DNA from: Actinoalloteichus_B caeruleus
GTDB taxonomy: Bacteria > Actinomycetota > Actinomycetes > Mycobacteriales > Pseudonocardiaceae
NCBI RefSeq assembly: GCF_000718005.1
Contig: NZ_JODV01000004.1
DNA length: 64,000 bases
Direction: 5' to 3' (one strand)
Shown: positions 57,932 through 64,000 of the stretch, in pieces
Layout: each line of letters starts with the position of its first letter
How positions within the stretch are numbered: position 1 is the first letter of the stretch
The notes under the pieces: model-generated
Seen by the model: only the letters and a program-made list of their open reading frames with translations
What the model was told of the DNA's origin: nothing
Database searches by the model: none
Program-made: the position numbers and the translations under genes

Positions 57932-58280
57932 TCTGGCCACGGCCGTACCGCCTCCTCCTGCTGGCGGTGCTCCAGCCCGCGCGCTGCTTCGGCGCGGAGC
58001 GCTTCCGCTGCGCGGGCCTCAGCATGAGTTGGACCCCCTCGTGATCCACCGGTGTCCACTCGTGGCCGTGCACCTCGAAGGCCAACCCCTGCTCGGTGTC
58101 CGTGTTGTAGACCATGATCGCTCGGCCGGTCTTCACCATCTCCTGGACGCGTCCCCACAACAGTGTGCGCACCCGAGCCGTGATGCCGCCGACGAAGACA
58201 CCGGGGGAGATCTCCAGCAACCAGCGAGTGAGGTGGCCGCGCAAGCCCACCGGGCAGGCTGTCACCACGACCACGGTCAC
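57921..58280 (-). CDS. cas2: Cas2 endoribonuclease-like adaptation protein (type I-E)
   Basis: Cas2e forms the Cas1-Cas2 integrase that inserts new spacers. The 119-aa protein begins TVVVVTACPVGLRGHLTRWL and contains SPGVFVGGITARVRTLLWGR and GRAIMVYNTDTEQGLAFEVH, all typical of the I-E subtype. The C-terminal 25 residues are basic and probably extended. GTG 58280 overlaps the Cas1 stop (GTGA). Its last codons (Lys-Ser-Glu-stop) lie inside the conserved leader of array 2, 40 bases from the first repeat. Confidence 0.95.
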   Translation of the reverse strand: MTVVVVTACPVGLRGHLTRWLLEISPGVFVGGITARVRTLLWGRVQEMVKTGRAIMVYNTDTEQGLAFEVHGHEWTPVDHEGVQLMLRPAQRKRSAPKQRAGWSTASRRRRYGRGQKSE

Positions 58281-59272
58281 GACGTCTCCCCGACCTGGTC
58301 GATGCCGTCGTCGTACTCGTCGTCCTGCCCGTAGGAGACCCCGGCCCGCACGTCCGGCCCGTCCTCGTTCCACAACATGACCACGTCGGGGAGTTGGAGG
58401 TCAGTGGCGTCCCCGAGCTGTCCGTCCGCCGGGTCGTGCAGCAGGGTGACGATGTCGCGGACACAGGTCCGGAGCAACTGGCCGTCCTTCAAGCGGTCCC
58501 GCACCGATCGACGGGTCACCGCGCCGATGTCATCGGGGTCGGTGGCCGCCACCTCGAAGGCGACGGGGATCGTGACCTCCGCCTTGTAGAGGTCGGCGAT
58601 GTCGTAGACGAACGACCGCCGGTTACCGCTGTGGACGAAACCGAGTCCAGGAGCCAGTCCCAGCGACACGATGACCGCGTGGACCACCCCGTAGAGGCTG
58701 GTGTGCGCGGCGGAGAGCGCCTGGTTGATCGGACTCCCGGCCGCGAAGTCGTGCGGGTCGTACTCCCTCCCGTCCCAGTCGATGCCGGTGCGGGCGGCGT
58801 ACTCGCGGTACAGGCGACGGACCCGTGCCCCCTCCCGTCCTCGCAACTGCTGCATGGTCGAGGCGCTGACGTCCTCTCCGGGGAACCGCATCCCGTACAT
58901 CCGGCGCGCGACCGACAGCCGTGACGTGCGATTGCTGACCAACGCCGCCTGCCGTTCGAGGAGCCGGGAGGAATCCGTCAACGTCCGGCCGTGCGCGTAG
59001 TAGCGCACGCCGTGCTCCCCCACCCACACCACGGTTGATCCGCTCTCCGCGAGCAGGTTCACCGCGTGGTGGCTGATCGTGGTGCCGGGACCGAGCATCA
59101 GGACGCTCAGGGTCGCCGCTGGGATGTGGAAGGTCCCGCGCTCGTCTCGGGAGGTGATGGCGTTGGCGTCGCGGTGGACGACGCAGTGTTCGAGGTAGAC
59201 GAAGGTGAGCCGGTCCGCAGCTCGCACCAGGTGCGAGATGGGGACCGGCCTTGCCCCGGGGATCTCCGTCAC
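58277..59272 (-). CDS. cas1: Cas1 integrase (type I-E)
   Basis: Cas1 is the metal-dependent integrase that inserts spacers at the leader end. The protein has 331 aa. Active-site residues line up with the E. coli enzyme: E147 (GREGARV), H214 (GFVHSGNRRS), D224 and D227 (VYDIADLYK). The N-terminal beta-domain (VYLEHCVVHRDANAIT, LMLGPGTTISHHAVNLL) and the C-terminal catalytic helical domain are both complete. GTG 59272 overlaps the cas6e stop. The last ~30 residues are acidic. No fusion or truncation is seen, so adaptation should be intact. Confidence 0.96.
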   Translation of the reverse strand: MTEIPGARPVPISHLVRAADRLTFVYLEHCVVHRDANAITSRDERGTFHIPAATLSVLMLGPGTTISHHAVNLLAESGSTVVWVGEHGVRYYAHGRTLTDSSRLLERQAALVSNRTSRLSVARRMYGMRFPGEDVSASTMQQLRGREGARVRRLYREYAARTGIDWDGREYDPHDFAAGSPINQALSAAHTSLYGVVHAVIVSLGLAPGLGFVHSGNRRSFVYDIADLYKAEVTIPVAFEVAATDPDDIGAVTRRSVRDRLKDGQLLRTCVRDIVTLLHDPADGQLGDATDLQLPDVVMLWNEDGPDVRAGVSYGQDDEYDDGIDQVGETS

Positions 59273-59934
59273 GTCGGCCTGACCCGGGCCAGGGTGAGTA
59301 GACCGCACCCATAGCCCTTGGCGGAGCCGACACCATGCGTCAGCGTCCGGCGGAACAGGGCGGGGTCGGCGACCCGCAACCTGCCCTCGTAGGTGGCGAG
59401 GGTGAGAGTGACCGTGGTTCCCTGGCGGTCGAACTTCCGACGGTCCCGGCCCCGGATCGCCACGTCGGGCTCGTCCCCCACGGCTGGCGGGATGGTGAAG
59501 CCCAGTCGTTCGACTCGTCCCAACAACCAGTCGGTCTGCTGGGTCACGGTGAGGTGCCCGTAACGTTTCGTGTCCGCATCCGACGTCCTGCGAACGCTCC
59601 GGGTCGGGTTCGCGGTGAGGCGGAAGGCCCATTCCTGGCCGGCGGCCATCTGGTCGAGAAGTGGGCCGTAGGGACGGGTGTCCCAGGTGCTGGTGGCGGG
59701 CCACCCGGTCTCCTCCACCAGGTGGGTGAGGTCGGGCCGGTGCGGGCTGACGATGTACAGCAGGGTCTGTTTCGGGGTCTGGTCGAGACGCCAGAGGACC
59801 CTGCCGTCCTCGGTCGGCTCGCGGTGCGCGGCGGGGAAGGCTTTCATCACGGCACCGTGCAGGCGGTGCGGTGATGCCAACAGGTGACGCGTGGCCCGCC
59901 GTGCAGGGTTCAACTCGAAACGGGTGAGGTGCAT
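59269..59934 (-). CDS. cas6e: Cas6e crRNA endoribonuclease
   Basis: Cas6e (CasE) cuts the pre-crRNA within each repeat and stays on the crRNA in Cascade. The 221-aa protein has H26 in SPHRLHGAVMKAFP, the position of the catalytic His of Cse3/CasE, and the C-terminal glycine-rich loop HGVGSAKGYGCGLLTLA. Two ferredoxin-like halves are apparent. ATG 59934 overlaps the cas5e stop (TGATG). The repeat hairpin of both arrays is a suitable substrate. Confidence 0.95.
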   Translation of the reverse strand: MHLTRFELNPARRATRHLLASPHRLHGAVMKAFPAAHREPTEDGRVLWRLDQTPKQTLLYIVSPHRPDLTHLVEETGWPATSTWDTRPYGPLLDQMAAGQEWAFRLTANPTRSVRRTSDADTKRYGHLTVTQQTDWLLGRVERLGFTIPPAVGDEPDVAIRGRDRRKFDRQGTTVTLTLATYEGRLRVADPALFRRTLTHGVGSAKGYGCGLLTLARVRPT

Positions 59935-60650
59935 CAGGACGGGCTCCCGAGCAGTTCCATGGGGTCGTGTGGGTGTTCGTCCGGTGGTGGACGGTGGTCG
60001 GGGTTCGGGATGGTGACCGTGTCCCGGTGGACGCTGCGCCAGGAGTACTGGCGGTGCCGGGGGTCGAAGCTGATCGGGACATCCCGCACGACGTCGCTCC
60101 CGGGTGTGTCGGGTGGGCAGTCGAGGACGACGTCCACCGTCACCTCCCGGTCGCTGGCGCGCTTCCTGCGGACGGCCGGGGAGGCGAGCCACGGAACGGT
60201 GGCCAGCGCCGTCCTGATGTCGCCGTCGATGACGGCCTCCACCAGGCGGCCGGCGGGCGGGCAGGAGCGGCGGCCCAGGAACAGGGGTGCGGCCGGCCTG
60301 CGCAGCGCGGCACGCACCCTGTCCAGCAGTTCCGCGTCACCCTCCACGGCGACGCAGAACACCGCGTCGGCCAGGTAGAAGCGGGTGGACAGCGGCATCA
60401 CCTGTGATCCGTCTGGGCTGCGGGCAGTCTGGAAGTCGCGTTCCAGTTGGCCTTCCTGATCGACCCTGACCCCCACCCTGAGGTGGGTGAACGCTCCGAG
60501 GTCGTCGGCGCGGCGGACCCCGCAGGCGGAGGCCAGCAGTCCGATGACCCCGCTGCGGCTGGGTGCGAGGTCGGTGTTGCGACGGGTGAACCGGCTGCTG
60601 GTCCCCCAGGACTGGAGCGGTGCGGCGAACCGCAGGACGAGGGCGGTCAC
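59934..60650 (-). CDS. cas5e: Cas5e Cascade subunit
   Basis: Cas5e (CasD) caps the 5' handle of the crRNA in Cascade. The 238-aa protein begins with the typical ALVLRFAAPLQSWGTSSRFT and continues with RNTDLAPSRSGVIGLLASAC, the RAMP-fold core. Insert regions (LATVPWLASPAVRRKRASDR) match I-E relatives. GTG 60650 overlaps the cas7e stop (GTGA). The C-terminus (PDHRPPPDEHPHD) is Pro/His-rich and probably disordered. Confidence 0.95.
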   Translation of the reverse strand: MTALVLRFAAPLQSWGTSSRFTRRNTDLAPSRSGVIGLLASACGVRRADDLGAFTHLRVGVRVDQEGQLERDFQTARSPDGSQVMPLSTRFYLADAVFCVAVEGDAELLDRVRAALRRPAAPLFLGRRSCPPAGRLVEAVIDGDIRTALATVPWLASPAVRRKRASDREVTVDVVLDCPPDTPGSDVVRDVPISFDPRHRQYSWRSVHRDTVTIPNPDHRPPPDEHPHDPMELLGSPS

Positions 60651-61786
60651 GGTGCGAGCCGCTCGGCGACCAGCTGCCCGGCCCCCTTCACGGCGACGTC
60701 GAGGCTGACCCGCTTACCGATCTCGGCCAACGGCTCGACGCGCTCACCGACGCCGAAGGCCCACGCCCGCAGGGGTGTCTCGTCGAAGGCCGCGTGGATG
60801 TCGGTGGCGTGGGTGGCGATGCGACGGATCGAGCCGCTGATCCGCCCGCCCTGCTCCCGGGCGGTCACCGCCTCCTCGAAGGCACCGACGAGGTTGATGG
60901 GCTGCGTCTCGCGGGCGACGACGAGCACGGCGTCGGGAAGGGTGCGGTTGGCGAAGGTGTTCTGCTTGCCGGTGGGCATGCTGGAGACGAAGGCACGGAC
61001 GAACGCCTCGACCGCCCGGCGGGTGGCCTCGACGTCCCCCAGGTTCTCCTGGAGCTGGTCCACGTCGATCGTGGCGTAGCGGTACAGCGTGGAGGAGTTG
61101 AACTCGATGGTGCCGATCATGCCGGCCCCCGCGTCCTCCTCTTCGTCCGCCTTCTTGTGGTCGTCGACGGCGGTGTAGTAGTCGTACTCGTTGGTGACCC
61201 CGTGGACACTGAGCGCGTGCGCGACCTGGGTGGCGGCCTCGACGTTGAGATCGGGGAGGTTCGCGACCATCCTGCCGAACAGGGCGACATCCACGGAGTG
61301 GGACCGGTCGGCGCGGGCCTTGGCCTCGGACTTGTCGATCTTGGTCTTGCCGTCGCCGGCCTCCCGTGCCGACTCCACCGCGAGGTCGGCGAGGTTGGTG
61401 ATCTGCGCGCGGGCGAGGAAGACCAGGAACTCGGCCTCGTCCGGGGTGGCTTCGGTGGCCTTCTTCCGGGGTGCCTTCAGTTTGAAGCCGGCAGCTTCCA
61501 GCACGGACTTGGCGAGTTCCTGGGCGCGGTCGGCGTGCCCGGGGGAGCGTTCGCCGATGGTCTCTGCGACCAGGTCGACGATCCGCTTGGTGCGAACCCC
61601 CAGGTTCTCCTTGTCGAGCAGGGACTCGAAGGCGACCCGGGTGGCGCGCTTCCACGCCTGGCTGGACACCCGGGCGCGCCGGACACCCCCGTACATGGCG
61701 GTCTTCGGGCTTCCGGTGTCGTCGCGGTTGATGTTGCTCGGCGGAACGGTCTGGATGACGTGCAGGTCGATGATGGTGCGGCTCAC
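60647..61786 (-). CDS. cas7e: Cas7e Cascade backbone subunit
   Basis: Cas7e (CasC) forms the six-copy backbone along the crRNA spacer. The 379-aa protein contains the expected IDLHVIQTVPPSNINRDDTG, TAMYGGVRRARVSSQAWKRA and ARADRSHSVDVALFGRMVAN, plus FANRTLPDAVLVVARETQPI near the C-terminus. An acidic insertion (KKADEEEDAGAG, residues ~215-226) is moderately larger than usual. GTG 61786 overlaps the cse2 stop (GTGA). Confidence 0.95.
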   Translation of the reverse strand: MSRTIIDLHVIQTVPPSNINRDDTGSPKTAMYGGVRRARVSSQAWKRATRVAFESLLDKENLGVRTKRIVDLVAETIGERSPGHADRAQELAKSVLEAAGFKLKAPRKKATEATPDEAEFLVFLARAQITNLADLAVESAREAGDGKTKIDKSEAKARADRSHSVDVALFGRMVANLPDLNVEAATQVAHALSVHGVTNEYDYYTAVDDHKKADEEEDAGAGMIGTIEFNSSTLYRYATIDVDQLQENLGDVEATRRAVEAFVRAFVSSMPTGKQNTFANRTLPDAVLVVARETQPINLVGAFEEAVTAREQGGRISGSIRRIATHATDIHAAFDETPLRAWAFGVGERVEPLAEIGKRVSLDVAVKGAGQLVAERLAP

Positions 61787-62415
61787 GAAGCGTCCTCTGT
61801 CTTCTCGTTGTCGCTCGGCGAAGTGGTGTCGGATTCGGTGTTGGGCACCCGGTGGAACTCGCGGCCCCAGACGCGGCGGATGCGTTCGGGGGCGTCCTCG
61901 AAGCGTTGCCAGCGGACGAGCTGGTCGGCGAGCAGGCCGTAGTCAAGGGGGATCTCCGCTGCTCTCAGCAGCTTGACCAGGCCCCGCAGGTGGACGAGGA
62001 GTTCGTCGAGGTCGGTGCTGGTGACGAGCGTCGCGAACCTGCGGGCCGCCGGGTCGGTGGGCGAGATCTCCGCCTGGGGGTGCAGGGCCCGCGCCGCCCG
62101 GCCGACCCCCCAACCGGGTACGCACGCGTGTTTGCGCAGCGATTGCTGGTGCACCGCGAAGAGCGTCATCGCGTGGTGGGCTGCGGTTTCCCGCGCGCTG
62201 GGTTGGTCACTGTGCCAGCCCTGCGTCATGAAGGGGGCGTAGGTGAGGTCCAGGATGTCGGGCATCACGCCTGGCGCTGTGTCCACGGCACGGCGCAGTC
62301 TCGCCAAACCGGCGACCGCGTGTGACCTGTCCTGGATGTACTCCTGTTGGAGTCGGCCCGTCTGCTCGTTCACCCACTTCCGAAGTGGAGGGGGCTCACT
62401 GTGGTTTCCTGTCAT
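61783..62415 (-). CDS. cse2: Cse2 (Cas11e) Cascade small subunit
   Basis: Cse2 (CasB) is the two-copy helical small subunit that stabilises the R-loop. The 210-aa protein is alpha-helical throughout with basic N-terminal residues (KWVNEQTGRLQQEYIQDRSH), the typical ARLRRAVDTAPG loop and C-terminal LVHLRGLVKLLRAAEIPLDY. ATG 62415 overlaps the cas8e stop as ATGA and gives the usual length; the longer upstream frame belongs to cas8e's shadow. Confidence 0.93.
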   Translation of the reverse strand: MTGNHSEPPPLRKWVNEQTGRLQQEYIQDRSHAVAGLARLRRAVDTAPGVMPDILDLTYAPFMTQGWHSDQPSARETAAHHAMTLFAVHQQSLRKHACVPGWGVGRAARALHPQAEISPTDPAARRFATLVTSTDLDELLVHLRGLVKLLRAAEIPLDYGLLADQLVRWQRFEDAPERIRRVWGREFHRVPNTESDTTSPSDNEKTEDAS

Positions 62416-64000
62416 TCTTCGTCCTTCTCGGGCGGTTGCGCTGGGGATGCCATGGGCAGTGCTCGGTTCAACGCGAAGGTGAACCAGCGTTCGGCGACCG
62501 GGATGGTCAACCACTTGTCCTTGACGAGCCGTCCGGTCCACCCCGTGGGGGGTGCCTCGGCGATGAGGCGGCTGCCCACCGCCCGCATCTCCGCTCGGGC
62601 CGCGACGTGCCACTGCTCCTTGACATCAATCGGGTCATCCCCGGGGAGTCGAGCGGCGAGCCAGCGGCGGAAGGCGGGGTCCAGCGCGGCGTAGGCCAGT
62701 TCGAGGGCGGAATCCTTCGGCCCCAGTCGGTTGTTGACGTTGGGCTCCTCGCGGGAACCGCAGGCCTTCGCGAGGTTCAGCGCGAGGTCGCCCACGGCGT
62801 AGGCGGCCTTCTCCGCGTCGCGGACGCAGCCGAGCACGACCTCCTTCAGGTGGGCCAGTTCTCGGTCGAGCAGCGCCGCGTGCAGTGAGATGGCGTCGTC
62901 GACGATCTCGGCCGTCGTGGAGCTCTGGCTGCCATAGGTCATACCGGTGGTGTGCAGGCGAAGCGGATAATCGCGGGGCAGCCGTCGGTCACTCGTCAGT
63001 CTGGCTATCTGGTCGAGCACGCCGGGGGCCAGGCGGTCGGAGGCCTCCGACCGCTGATTGCTGGTGACCGTCTGCGGCAGCATCGCGGTCAGCCCGCGCC
63101 AGATCACCCGTTCCGGGCTGTGCTCCAAGGGCATGTACACCGGGGTGCTGGACTTGAGCTTCTTCTCCTGGGTCTCGCTGCGCCGCCACGACGTGTGCGT
63201 CTCGTGCCTGTGCTGGTTCTGCGGCCCGAGTGGATCACCGTTGCAGACGAGGACCTTGGTCACGCGGTCCCCGGTTCCGACCAGGCGGATGCGCCGGCTC
63301 TGCCACGTGTAGAGGTCGACGGGGCCGGTGGGCTCCCGCTCCTTCCCGAGTGGGCCGCGCTGGCCGTGCTCCCAGGCTGGTAGGTCGTTCTCCCGGGTGG
63401 GGAGCACCAGGTTGAGCAGCAGGGTGCGCCAGAGGGTGTCCCCTTCCGGGGCCACTCCCCCGAGTCGTCCGCTCCACCCGGTGCCGATCGGGTAGCCCTT
63501 ACCGTTCTTGACCCGGCTGTCGCCGACGGCGCCGGACTTGATGCCGGACGGGTCGAAGGCGTGGCAGTGGACCAACCAGCGCGCGGCCTCCGCCGGGGAG
63601 AGCGTGAGGTCCCGCTCGAGCCTCGTACTGAAGAAGGGGTGTCCGTTGGGGACGTCGGCGACGATCCTGTTGAGTTCGAACACCTCGTCCTTGGCGGTGC
63701 GAAGTGTCGCCACCTGCATGAACGGTTCCACGGGGTGGAAGAGGTCGAAGCGGGAACGGTGCCGCTCCAGGTAGTCCTTGATCTGGTCCTGCGGGACGCC
63801 CTCGTCCCACAACCGCTTCCAGCCGTCGTCGTCCAGGCCCCGACCGAAGGCCCGATGGCACACCGCGAGCAGGAGGCGGAGGTGGGCGAACTGCTGGGTC
63901 GGGATGTCCCCGACCAGGCCAGCGAGAGTCTCGGACTGGGTGAGGGTGTCGAGCAGGGACTTCTCCGTCACCTCGCCGTCGAGGTCACGCACGAGCAGCC
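62412..64000 (-). CDS. cas8e: Cas8e (Cse1) large subunit, 5' end beyond window
   Basis: Cas8e (CasA) recognises the PAM and recruits Cas3. More than 526 residues are visible; only a short N-terminal part (roughly 15-25 residues) lies past the right edge, because the visible protein starts at the conserved RDLDGEVTEKSLLDTL region. Typical segments include DIPTQQFAHLRLLLAVCHRA, FDLFHPVEPFMQVATLRTAK, YPIGTGWSGRLGGVAPEGDT, and the C-terminal four-helix bundle. The stop overlaps the cse2 ATG. cas3 would be expected farther right but is not visible. Confidence 0.95.
   Translation of the reverse strand, partial: LLVRDLDGEVTEKSLLDTLTQSETLAGLVGDIPTQQFAHLRLLLAVCHRAFGRGLDDDGWKRLWDEGVPQDQIKDYLERHRSRFDLFHPVEPFMQVATLRTAKDEVFELNRIVADVPNGHPFFSTRLERDLTLSPAEAARWLVHCHAFDPSGIKSGAVGDSRVKNGKGYPIGTGWSGRLGGVAPEGDTLWRTLLLNLVLPTRENDLPAWEHGQRGPLGKEREPTGPVDLYTWQSRRIRLVGTGDRVTKVLVCNGDPLGPQNQHRHETHTSWRRSETQEKKLKSSTPVYMPLEHSPERVIWRGLTAMLPQTVTSNQRSEASDRLAPGVLDQIARLTSDRRLPRDYPLRLHTTGMTYGSQSSTTAEIVDDAISLHAALLDRELAHLKEVVLGCVRDAEKAAYAVGDLALNLAKACGSREEPNVNNRLGPKDSALELAYAALDPAFRRWLAARLPGDDPIDVKEQWHVAARAEMRAVGSRLIAEAPPTGWTGRLVKDKWLTIPVAERWFTFALNRALPMASPAQPPEKDEE

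Overview
The window is GC-rich (about 70% or more), with many GTG starts and 4-base stop/start overlaps (GTGA, ATGA). Gene content includes CYP105-like P450s with a [3Fe-4S] ferredoxin, HisKA_3 two-component systems, split-barrel flavin/F420 proteins and a type I-E CRISPR-Cas locus. This points to an actinomycete, probably filamentous (Streptomyces/Nocardiopsis-like). The genus cannot be fixed from the sequence alone. No rRNA, tRNA, insertion sequence or intact phage gene was recognised.

Left part (1-24 kb) is accessory metabolism, efflux and regulators. It holds an EamA exporter under repeated GGTATACC sites; a divergent TetR/MMPL pair; a GNAT acetyltransferase; a methyltransferase under a predicted Zur box; a secreted alkaline phosphatase and a DUF916 cell-wall protein; a TetR remnant; a methionine aminopeptidase divergent from a small XRE regulator; and a five-gene P450-TetR-ferredoxin-ferredoxin reductase-P450 operon. 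That operon shares a 20-bp palindrome with a nearby MFS exporter that has its own paralogous TetR. An ArsR-like regulator/serine hydrolase/membrane protein group follows.

Middle part (23-50 kb) is signalling and transport. Two signalling/ABC modules lie side by side: a BceAB/MacB-like ABC exporter with histidine kinase, DUF4097 lipoprotein and NarL-type regulator, and a DrrAB-like ABC-2 exporter divergent from a kinase/regulator pair. After an aldo/keto reductase and a MetE-like protein comes a coupled three-gene group (acyl-CoA dehydrogenase-like protein, PIG-L deacetylase fused to a methyltransferase, family 2 glycosyltransferase). A FecCD-type uptake operon and an MFS transporter each carry a predicted Zur box. 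A MarR repressor then faces a heterodimeric ABC exporter with one degenerate ATP site.

Right part (50-64 kb) is a type I-E CRISPR-Cas locus. The minus-strand operon cas8e-cse2-cas7e-cas5e-cas6e-cas1-cas2 (cas8e runs off the right edge; cas3 is not visible) reads straight into array 2 (5 repeats). Array 1 (10 repeats) lies 6.4 kb away and is read in the same direction. The two leaders share conserved blocks, and the leader of array 1 retains a copy of the last codons of cas2. Between the arrays is an island of small enzymes: three split-barrel flavin/F420 proteins, a VOC protein, an SRPBCC protein, a DHFR-like reductase and two HxlR regulators. One spacer encodes a DECH-box helicase motif, suggesting a phage or plasmid helicase gene as its target.
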